From Escallonia rubra (Eukaryota > Streptophyta > Magnoliopsida > Escalloniales > Escalloniaceae): DNA of 64,000 nucleotides. The translations under genes were made by a program, and so were the position numbers. Below, piece by piece: positions 35,468 through 45,662 of the stretch; the first letter of the stretch is position 1, and each line of letters begins with the position of its first letter. The stretch is from positions 1-64,000 of the forward strand of contig JAVXUO010000281.1 of NCBI GenBank assembly GCA_033065855.1, in the 5' to 3' direction. The notes under the pieces were generated by a model. That model saw only the letters and a program-made list of their open reading frames with translations, ran no database searches and had not been told where the DNA came from.

Positions 35468-38400
35468 CTAAATTGCTGACGATCCACCTACTTCAAATCT
35501 GCTTTTCTTCGTGTCTCTTAAACCAAGAAACAAGTCTCTGGTTGCAAGCATTTGATTCACAACAGCGTTCATTGGCATCCGATCACCTGGTAATGTGCCA
35601 GAACATGAAAGTCCTATTCTGAAGAGTGAAGCAAGACCGTCCTTCATTTTTCTTGTGACATTGCCTTTTGCTTTTCCTTCTTGATCCTCATCTATGTTGT
35701 CTTCTTCTCCCGAGAGCAATGATGGGTCAGCTATTTCCATTACGTCGCCAGACAAAGCTGTTGCAACAAGCTTGCAAATTCCTAGACCATCTTTAAAAAT
35801 GTCATCAGTTGGTCTTTTACCTGTAAACATTTCCAGCAAGAGTATCCCATAGCTGTAAACATCTCCGGCTGTGGCCACTTGGCCTCCCATACCGTATTCT
35901 GCGATTGGATTGTATCAATGAAAAGGATTTCAAGCAGTGTACAAACCCCCCAAAATAGGCAGATATTGCGTGGTTGCCAGCGTAGTGTAATGGAAACAAC
36001 CTATTATCTTTGAGGCCGTCATTTTTCTTGAACGTTAAACAATAAACTCTGATCCATGTTTAAATTTGGTTTAAGATGGTGAATTATATGTATATTCAAT
36101 CGAAACTGATGGAAATGAAGCATACCTGGAGGAATGTACCCAATAGAACCTTTGAGCCCTGACACGCTTACGGTTTCCGCACTGGAGGGATCGTTTGATG
36201 GCTGGAAGAGGAATGTTGCTAAGCCAAAATCACCAACGTGGGCTGTCATATCACCATCAAGCAGTATGTTGCTTGGCTTCAAATCACAGTGAACGATTGG
36301 GGTGTCACAATTGTTATGGAGATAGTCCAAGGCAGACGCAACATCAATGGCTATATTAAGCCTCTGGACAACGTCCAAGCTCTTCGTTTGAGAGTTTCCA
36401 TTATCGTTTGGATGCAGCCACTGGTCTAGGCTTCCATTGGACATGAACTCAAAAACTATGCATTTGAATGGATTACCTTGGTGATCTTTGCTTGAACAGG
36501 CAGATATTATCTTCAGGAGGTTACGGTGGCGTATACCTCTCAACGCTTTAATTTCATCCATAAAACTCTTGGAAGCCCCATGGTGTTGAAGGTTTATCAC
36601 TTTCACAGCCACAACTGTGCCATAACCATAAAGTACTCCTTTATATACAGAGCCAAAGCTGCCTGAACCTACCAAATTTTCCTCAGAGAAACCACTTGTT
36701 GCTTGAACCATTTCTGAGTAAGACGTACCCAACTGCCAGTCCCTGGGGGAGGATGCAGTTAAAGGTCTATTTTCCGGTCTTCTTATCATGTAACAAGCAG
36801 CAAAAGAGCAAAGTATAATGACCAAAATGAACGATGCAGTTACTGGGATTACTACTTTTAACTTTCGAAATTCTTTTGATTGACGAGACTTGTCTCCACT
36901 ACAATGAGGTAAATGCAAGTCCTGGACACCACCACATAACTTATCATTTCCAAGGACTGAAGCTGAACTTGCATTTGCAAAAACCCCTGATCTTGGCACT
37001 TCTCCTTCAAAATTATTGTACGATAGATTGAGAATCTTGAGAGATGAAAGTTTTCCAAGAAATTCAGGTACCCGCCCAGATAAGTTATTGTGAGAAAGGT
37101 CAATCTCCAGTAGACCTTTTAAATTTCCCAAAGATTCAGGAATCGTTCCTTGAAGCAGATTACCCTCCATAAGCAAAATTTCCAAGCTAGCACAACTGCT
37201 GAGGGTACTAGGAATGTCTCCTGACAATTTGTTTTGAGATATATATAGCTCCTTGAGGTTTACTAATCTACCCACTTCTAGTGGTAGTGAACCAGTCAAA
37301 GAATTATGAGCCATGGCCAACGAAATTGAAAGAGAAGACAGACCAGCAACCTCCTTCGGTATGGTGCCACTGAGATTATTTCCACTAAGGTTCATAACCA
37401 GCAAACTTCGACAATTCCCAAGGCTTGGAGGTATGCTTCCTTCTAGTCTATTCTCCTCCATGAACAGCCTTGTCAACGATGTCAAGTTACCGATGGTAGA
37501 TGGGATTCGGCCAGAAAATCTATTTGCATTTAAATGCAGTCCTTCTAAATGTTGAAGCTTCCCTATAACATCAGGGACACTTCCAGTTAAGTAGTTCCCT
37601 TCCAGCCCTAAAAGTGTCAAGTTGATCAGGTTTCCAATTCCAGTAGGAATGGTTCCATGTATCGAAGAAGAACCCAGGGTAAGTATCTCGAGGCTAGTTG
37701 ACAAATTGGCAATGGAGTTGGGTAATTCGCCGCCAAAAAGATTACCAGACAAGCCCAAAACTTGCAAACTTGTACAATTAGCCAGGGATGCGAGAAAATT
37801 CAAACCAACTTCCTCATGTCCAAGTCTATTATCATCAAAGTTTATCCTATATAAACCTTGCAACTTTCCTAAATTTGTCGGGAAACCTCCTGTCAACCTA
37901 TTCTCAGCAAAATCAAGCACTCCGAGCTTGGTGGCATTCGATAATGATACTGGAATAGGGCCCGAGAACTCGTTTACGCCCCCAGCAAAAATTTGCAAAT
38001 TAGGCAGTGTAAGGCCAACATCAGGTGGGAGTTGCCCTTGCAAATGATTCTGTGTGACAGAAAAGTAGTATATTGAGGAAATATTGAAAATTGAGTCAGG
38101 AACAGTACCGGATAGTTGATTTGCATAGAGCTGAAGAATTCGCAAGCTCGACAGACGACCAAGATCATACGGTATGCTACCATAGAAATTGTTCCTGAGA
38201 ATTCCAAGATCCGTTAGTGACGAAAAGTTTCCTATCCAAGCTGGGATACTTCCCGTGAGGTTATTGACAGTAAGTCCAAGATACAACAGGTTAGTTAGAG
38301 AACTAAGCTGATCCGGAATCGCCCCAACGAGTTCATTGTAGTTTAGACTAAGGGATGTTAGATCAGTACAGTGAGTCAGATTGCTTGGAATGCTTCCGCT

Positions 38401-38790
38401 GAAGGAATTTAAGCTCAAACTGAGGTTCTGCAAGCGGGTTAAACGGCCCAATTCTTGAGGGAGTTCACCATGGAAGGTGTTGTTTTGGAGGACGAGACTA
38501 GTGAGGAATGTGAGGTTGCCTACGGAAGGAGGCAAGGTGCCCACCAACTTTTGTGACTCCAAGCTCAGTAGCACGACTCTTTGATCGGAGGGACTGCAAG
38601 TAACACCCACCCAATTGCAGAAATGAAGAGAATCATTCCATAGCTTCATGACTTGGAGCGGATCCTCGGTTATCGCATTCTTGAAGTCAAGTAAAGCAAG
38701 TCGATCAGTCTCATTTGCAGAAGAAGGTATTGCAGTAGATCCCAACCTCGAGTTCATGAGCCAAAGAAGAATCCATAATAGGAAGTTCAT
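35468..38790 (-). CDS. LRR receptor-like serine/threonine kinase, paralogue D, intact, two exons
   Basis: Exon 1 is 38790-36126 and exon 2 is 35898-35468, with a 227-nt intron and split codon G|AA. The product is 1,031 aa. Signal peptide MNFLLWILLWLMNSRLGS, LRRNT 26-65 (NETDRLALLDFKNAI...CNWVGVTC), about 21-22 LRRs, Cys cap (LCGGVQDLHLPHC), membrane span about 646-668, glycine loop GSGSFGSVYKG near 706, VAVKV lysine, HCDLKPSN near 833, DFG, and the full GGSSAI tail. It is a non-RD LRR-XII kinase. The kinase half and the whole 3' flank are closest to C. Parts of the LRR region share variants with A instead (for example the codons around 37620-37655), so the gene is mosaic. It has the best TATA box of the four and a triplicated 96-bp upstream repeat, so its expression may differ from that of A. 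Confidence 0.95.
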
Positions 38791-38871
38791 TAGAGACCAC
38801 CTGAAGTATAAGATTACAAAGCTTTATTTTGCTGGCAGTGCAATGCTGATCTGAGGACCGTGGATTATTGC

Positions 38872-38879
38872 TATATATA
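38872..38879 (-). promoter_or_regulatory. Candidate TATA box of gene D
   Basis: TATATATA on the minus strand, about 82 bases before the ATG. The matching places in A and B read TTATAGA and in C TTATATGA, which are weaker. This fits a core promoter but is inferred from position only. Confidence 0.5.
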
Positions 38880-38981
38880 AGGAATTGAAACAATCTGTCT
38901 ACAGAAATCAGAATGTAAAATGAATTAATACACTGCATTGGTGGTTTTGAAAATTTTCAACGAGGAGTTGGTAGTTGTATG

Positions 38982-39269
38982 ACGGGCTTGTTTACCATGA
39001 TAGATTATTGACTAGTTGAGAGAAGAAACTCCTACATCTTTGGACTTTTTGGAATTACTTCAAACTTCTTCTCAACAACGGGCTTGTTTACCATGATAGA
39101 TTATTGACTAGTTGAGAGAAGAAACTCCTACATCTTTGGACTTTTTGGAATTACTTCAAACTTCTTCTCAACAACGGGCTTGTTTAACATGATAGATTAT
39201 TGACTAATTGAGAGAAAAAACTCCTACATCTTTGGACTTTTTGGAATTCCTTCAAACTTCTTCTCAACA
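38982..39269. repeat. Three tandem 96-bp repeats upstream of gene D
   Basis: Copies start at 38982, 39078 and 39174, each beginning ACGGGCTTGTTTA and ending CTTCTTCTCAACAA. The first two are nearly identical and the third has a few changes. The flanks of A, B and C hold a single related copy (for example 11078-11170). The array lies about 100-390 bp upstream of the TATA box of D, so it multiplies a promoter-proximal segment in this paralogue only. Confidence 0.95.
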
Positions 39270-39306
39270 ACCGGTATCATTGTAAACACATACTTGTCCC
39301 ATTATT

Positions 39307-40850
39307 TCCGTCGGTATCTATCTATATATATATGAAAGTCGAAGTTGAGAAAAAAATGTTGACACGCCTATTGTGAACATTTTCTTATTTTGTCATGTGG
39401 ATTTTATTTACTATTATATGAAACTAATTTAGTTACTTACAATTATTACCTTCAATTTTTGAATTCGGTTCTTTTTCATCAAGTTAAAATTTATCTTATC
39501 AGTTTGAATTTCAAAAGTAAATTGCAATTTTAGGACCTTAATCAAGTTTCGATAATTATCATTTTTTCATTAATCTAATTTAAATCTGCTTACACAATTA
39601 TTTCTAAAGTATTCGCACAAAATCAAATCTAATTATAACTCTACTTTTATCACGTGGATTAAACATATTTAATTCGTTAGAGAACGGTTTACCTTTTTTA
39701 TACCTCATCTTTTTCCTCTTTTTTCCCTACCTCTCTCATGCACAGGAAAACCTAAATCCCTAAGCCATCAATTTTGGAATTTCATCACTCAATTTCTTTC
39801 TCTTTCCAAGACTGAAGCCCTAAACTCTTGCCATATGACCTTAATTTTCTCTCTTCCATTCCTAGCTTTTCTAACGACCCTATAGTCTTGCCTTTCCTCA
39901 ATCTTTACCAAAGTTTAAAAACATGACAAACCTAAAATTCTCCACAATTATCTTATTACAAATTCGTAGTTTCCACCCCCATCGCATTCTCTTTCAATAG
40001 AAAAGAACCCTCCATAGCACCGATAAAAAGGAGAAACGTATTGGCTTTGCGACCTATGCTGGTGAGTAAATCAATACTTCTTTTTTTTTCTCTTTTTAGA
40101 ATTTGTTTTTATGTTTTCAATCTCTCCCTTAGTACCTGATTTTCTGATTATTGGTTGAATAAATATCACATTTTTTTTGTACAAATTAATTATATTTACA
40201 CTGGTTTTTTTTTTTTTCTTCCCTGTTTCAGAAGTAGTGCATTTAGCAACGACAGCAGCAACATTGAAGTGGATGGAAGTATTTGATTTTTAAAATTTCA
40301 GTTTACGTTGGTGAATTTCTTGCATTGCAGTTTACGTTGGTGAGTTCGTACATACATTTCCAGAGTTTTTAAAGATTCTAGATGATTCAAGTGTTGTATG
40401 TGGATAAATTTTAGAATACGTAGACTACATGAATTAATCTTTCCAATCATATAATCTGAAGCGCATGTAAGCACTATTAGTCTCCACTGCTCCTAGAAAT
40501 CATATATCAAGTGCACGTGTGTGTATCCTTAATTCAGCCTAACACTTCCGACTCTCAGGAGAGCATATCTTAGTGCTTACTTGGTTTTATGAACATTCTC
40601 TCAAGTGTCCATACCTTTTTAGCAAAGTAATGAAGACTTCTCTCTTTTTTCCAAAGTCGATGCAAGTAAATGGAGCTCCTTGATTTTTAAAATTTTAGTT
40701 TACATTGATGAATTTCTGTCATTGCAGTTTACGTTGGTAAGTTCATACATATGCTTCCAGATTTTTAAAGTTTCGTTCAACAGTTCTACTTTTTAATTTT
40801 CCGGCTCATTGATCGTAAAGCAATTCTAGATCAATCTTTGTATCACTTTC
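39307..40850. mobile_element. Insertion in spacer D with a Helitron-like 5' end
   Basis: Spacers A, B and C run directly from the promoter flank (CCATTATTTCCGTC-like) to the CACTTT-TGCA-CATTTT block, whereas D has about 1.5 kb between them. It begins TCTATCTATATATATATGAA after an A, as plant Helitron 5' ends do. It holds leader-like sequence rich in CT and two copies of a segment of about 110 bp (about 40270-40376 and 40661-40772, both with TTTACGTTGGT). A convincing 3' hairpin-CTRR end was not found (CTAG near 40830 lacks the hairpin and the T), so the class is tentative. No open frame of note. Confidence 0.4.
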
Positions 40851-43800
40851 TGCAGCATTTTAAAAGCCGGTGAGCGTTTTAGCGATGCCCAAAAACTTGA
40901 GTTTTAAAAAAAAAAAAACTTGACGCCAACGTTTTGAATTTGTCTCTTAGTAACCGTTTGGGAATAAATTTTTTTTATTAAATCAGAACCAGTTTTCAAA
41001 ATCTTCTTTAATCTATTTTAAACATAGTAAATTAAAATGGGTTGAACATGTTTGGATAAAAAAGGATGAAAGTAATTTTGGTGTGGCAAAATTACCATAT
41101 AGTACATTCAAATTTAAAGGGGGCATTTTATACCGGGTTATATGTGAGGTTACTTTGACAATTCTTTTGGTCAAACCTGCTTAAATCAAAATCCAAGAAG
41201 ATGAGAATTCTGAATTTAATCAGTTTTGAATCGGAACAAATTTAATCACTACTTTCTTTGATCAAATACTTTAAAACTAATGTACCCCATTTGAATTAAA
41301 TTTGATCATCATAATTTCAATCTCAAACGCCCTCTAAAATTGTTAGTCACGCACTTCCAAACAGCGTTACTATTGGTTTTGCCCCCACCAATTTAGTGAG
41401 CAATTTCACACAAAGATTTTTTTTGGAAGGAGAAGAATGATTTTTTGAGCAGTCCATCCGCGAGGTAACAACATCGGATTTGTTGTCCTATTTTTAGAAG
41501 CTTCACACTAGAGATTATAGGTGTGCTACCTCATCTAACATTTTGGGGTTAAATGCTTTGGTCAGCGGCATGTCTTAATCACGTGATAGTGCAAATTTTT
41601 TGATGTCTTGATTACGACCAAATAATTTTTTTTATTTAGAATAAATTTTTTTTTTTTTTGAGAAAGATTAGAAATATATACCAACGAAAAATAAGCGAGG
41701 CTCAGCTCCCTAACCTCTGGAATTACATGACCATACAAACTAAATAATGGATGACAACCCCATCCAATAAATATTACCAAAAAACAAAGGAGAAATAAAC
41801 TGCAAAGTGAAAGCAAATAAATGAAAGACGACAACCTTTTTTTCTTTTCTAGTTTTTTTTTATTTTTTTGTAAGGGGTGATTAACGAACTAAAATAAATA
41901 GCAACAAACATGATAAAAAAAACTAATTAAAACATATAACTATTAAACTTTGACAGATAAGTACTAAAAGAAACATCCAATACAACAAAACCAAAAAATA
42001 GTCCACTACTAGCCAAACACCATACATGTGTCCCCTTCACTGCAACGTGGCATCAATCCCCAAGCATCCACGCTGGAGCCGGAAAGCGCCACCTTCTCCG
42101 ACCATCCGACAACTGTCGATCCCCGAAAAGCACTCGAGCAAAACATCACAGAAGCTTCAAACACTTACCCTCGGAAGCCCTGCAAAACCACCGTCCACCT
42201 AGCCTCACCAAAGCACCGGCCGAAACCACCGAAATCGCCAAATTTCACCAAAAGCAACCGGTGACCCCTCACTAGAAAGATTTTGTTTCTCTTTGTTATA
42301 CTGTAGATTCAGCGTTTCCACTATAGTTAGAAGACGTCTAAGATTAGTTATGAAAAAACTTTGTCCGAGATAAATGTGAAATTTTTCTCTGGCTTCGTAA
42401 AGTTCATGTGCCAACAAGACTAAAATTGAGGTCATAATACCTCAATTACTTGCACGATGGACGGTTATTTTCATTTCAAGTGGGTATGAGCAGTTTTTTC
42501 CTTTTGGATAATAGAAAAATAAAAACTCTTCACTGGTTATACGGTTTTTTGCTTTTGAGACTATAAAATCATATAAACACATAAGCTTCACTTTTTACAT
42601 ATATCTTAGCTTCGAGCGCCTAGCGCGTTGGGGTCTAACTAGTATATTCACGTAAAAGAATTTAATTAACCGCATTTGGCCTTTGAAATGAGCAGGCGTG
42701 TTGCCCATATAAAAATGAGAAATTATTTACGTCATTCTTCGTTTATCAGATTGAGGTGGCCCGGATTATGTCCAGCTTTAGGCCTTGGCTAAGACAGGCC
42801 GATCTTGTTTTTGATCAGATTTGGCCCAAAACTACATCGTAGACAGTTATACTTTGAGATAGGCCCATATTATCTGTATCTGATCTGGCCCACATACTAA
42901 CCATCATTTTATCTGGGTCCCATAATAATTTTACTATTGATGTGTAAAGAAAGCAAGCTCATTAGTCAGTCTCGTTAAAAGGTTGTTTATGTTTGTCCGA
43001 TTAGTAAACATAAAAAACTTTCTTTAGAAGTTATAAGTTTGTTCGTGATCGACTAGTCTATCGAAAACGAATTGAGACTTCTGCTCGATGTAAGCACGCA
43101 CGAAATGGTATGACTAAGCTGATCTCGATCACGATGAATCTTGTTCATACACAGATGCGCCTTGTTTTCTATCCATTTCATGATAAGTCTCAGCGGTTTT
43201 GCTTGTTCAGCAAAGCTGAGAAAAGCCATTCGCGAGATCTTGAAATTGATTTTCACGGACGACCAAGGTTGGCCAAACGAGTCAGCATCTCGGTTAGTTT
43301 GCAATCCTATATTGTTACATGTGTCTGCCGCATAACCACCATGCAATAAAACCCGTCAAAATAACTCGTCTCCTACGGTTCACTTGATTCGATTTCGAGC
43401 CAAAAAAATCCAGAAAGTTTACATATTGTTTCAGTGGCTCAAGCGTAGTGCTCAGACTCACTGATTGCTGCTTGCAACCAACCCAAAAGTTCATGCAAAT
43501 AAATGCACCAAGTACTTCTCTTGGGTGCAGTTGAACTTTCATGCAACTTGGAGCAATTGCCCAAGGTCTCTCCTCCACAAGTCACTAAACACGTAATTGA
43601 CCTAACATATCATCCTCACTAGTGCATGGCATATACTATAATGAAATCTATTAAACGTGCCCAAGATTTTAATGTCTTTGAATCTAATGCTACCGTACTT
43701 TGTTACCTATTCCACACGTTTACATCTTAGTCCAGTACTAAAGTCAGGAATACTGTCTGTTTTTGTAGGAATTCCATCTTGCTCCTCTACTCATTTGTAT

Positions 43801-43860
43801 TATCTTGAATTTCTCTTTAAACGTGCAAGGGCAAATGATATTTAAAGGCATACTGAAGGA
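40851..43860. other. Spacer D: last, truncated copy of the repeat-unit spacer
   Basis: Resumes homology to spacers A-C (40851-41640), is interrupted by a poly(T)-headed segment (41645-42270), and continues with the Helitron-like 3' end (CTAG 42639-42642). It then holds the unidentified coding-like fragment (43578-43315) and the first 200 bases of the 3'-flank block (43655-43850). Homology to the array ends near 43860 with no further kinase gene, so this is the right edge of the cluster. Confidence 0.65.
41645..42270 (-). mobile_element. Poly(T)-headed insert, possible retroposed fragment
   Basis: A run of about 16 T is followed by about 600 bases absent from the other spacers, ending in a CCG-rich part (42040-42250). 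A long A-tail on the minus strand suggests a LINE or SINE-like retroposon. No clear target-site duplication or protein domain was identified, so the call is weak. Confidence 0.3.
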
Positions 43861-45129
43861 AGAGTTTCTATTACTTTCTAGCAAAAATATATTTCTTTCT
43901 ATATAAGTTAAGTAGTTCTTTTCCTAGTTTTTTTGTGATAATTTCTTTTTCTTTCTTTAACTTTTTTATTTTTTAGGGTTGGTTTTTTTTTAGAAATTTC
44001 ATATTTCCAACTTGTTTTGCATTGTTGCCTGCTAATAGTACTGTAGGGGCGGAACCAAAAACTTTTGTTGTTGTGCAGGCTTGCTTTGAAGATAATATAT
44101 AGGCATCTTAGAGCATTTCGAGGTGTATAAACGCGTTTGCATAAAATAAGAGCAGAATATGATTAATTTAAATTATGTTAAGTGGAGTTTAAATTATATT
44201 AAGTGGAGTGATTTCAAACCATAATTAGAGGCGTAGGAGTAGCACGTCTCGCTTGGTTTGATTTGGAGGCAAAATACGAAACCAAACCAACCACCATCGG
44301 TTTGACAAAAATAAATATAAAGGGTAGTTGAACAATTCAATTTCAGTGGTTCAGTTTAAATGATGTGGACAGATCATATGGATCGATTTGACAGACTGAT
44401 TGGTTTGGGCTTGTAGTTATTTTTGGACTTATTTGAGATCAGTTCTTATACCTTGGAGGCTTCTACTTCTCTTAAATATGCTTTTGAGTCGGACAACATG
44501 CTTTATACTTGTGTTGGTCGTGGATACAATCTAGATAGTAATAAGGATTAGATCACAGACTAAATATCAAAAGATTTTATATACAAATACGATCGTCTTT
44601 TGTTTAGAATGGTTTCAAGAAAACAAAACCGTTAAGAAACCGAACAAATTCTTTTTTTTATCAATTCGTGATCGGCCGAATTGTTCAGTTGACTTTCACC
44701 GGTTAGATCAGTTTGAATTGTGTTAATGCTCACCCCTAATTAGTGTGTGTGTGTGTGTGAGGAAATCTGGGAACAAGAATAAGGGCTTAATTAAGTGGAG
44801 AAAAGTTTCACTTCAAGACTTAAAGTGTTTAATTTTTACACGTCAACAATTTTATTTAGGCAATTAGTAAGTACCCAGATCCATTTTCCGTCCAAATCAC
44901 CACTATTCGAGCCCAACTTTCATCAAATTGAATCTACGATCAGAGTTCATAGATTGATTACAGGTTCACTTTTTAGAGATTTAGGGAGTTCGATTAGGAG
45001 ATTTTTGAAGGGTTTGCAGACGGTGGAGGTTTCAGATGATCGATGGTGGTGGTTCAGGGTGGTCCATGATGGCTATGGTGGGTGAAGATGGTTGGTTCAA
45101 TGATGTGATGTGGTGGCTGGTGCGGTGGT
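43861..45129. other. Unassigned spacer left of the copia element
   Basis: No gene is supported. It has a (GT) microsatellite at about 44743-44759 and G-rich GGTGG sequence from about 45020 that continues on the other side of the copia element at 50088. An AGGGGCGGAACC motif at about 44045 resembles transposon ends, but no partner was established. Confidence 0.5.
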
Positions 45130-45269
45130 TGTCGAAATTAGTGCAACTTACTTTAGAGGTAGTTAGTTGTATTTACTTGTTTTCCTAGTCTTTTGCTTAG
45201 TTGGATTATTTCATGTTCAGTTACCAATTTTATAGCTAAATGTGAGGCTTGTTCACATAGTGGGCTTTG

Positions 45270-45377
45270 GTTGTTTGTTAGTGGTAAACATGGAGTAAGT
45301 AGTGGGTTGCTTGTTAGTGGTAAACATGGAGTGAGTAGTGGGTTGCTTGTTAGTGGTAAACATGGAGTGAGTAGTGG
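45270..45377. repeat. Three 36-bp repeats inside the left LTR
   Basis: Three head-to-tail 36-bp units with the core TTAGTGGTAAACATGGAGT. The right LTR holds the same three (49806-49913). They lie in the U3 part upstream of the TTTAAATAG-type promoter region and so are candidate transcription control repeats of the element. Confidence 0.9.
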
Positions 45378-45662
45378 AGATATATGTGGAGAGTGGTTTA
45401 GTGGAACCTAGTCTTTAAATAGAGGTTCAATAAGCTTATTGTATTATCAATCCATTTTGCAAGTTTCTCTCAAATACAAGTAATATTTTTATTCCAGCTT
45501 TCTTCCTTTTGTTACTCTCTGGAGTCTTTGTATTTTTCCTCTTTTGTTTTATGGTATCAGAGCCAGCTGAAGGTTCTTTTGTTGTTCAAATCTTCTTGTC
45601 TATCAAATTTATTTGTTGGAGAAGTTTGAACGTGTGAGAGGGAGCTTTCGTTGACTGCTGCA

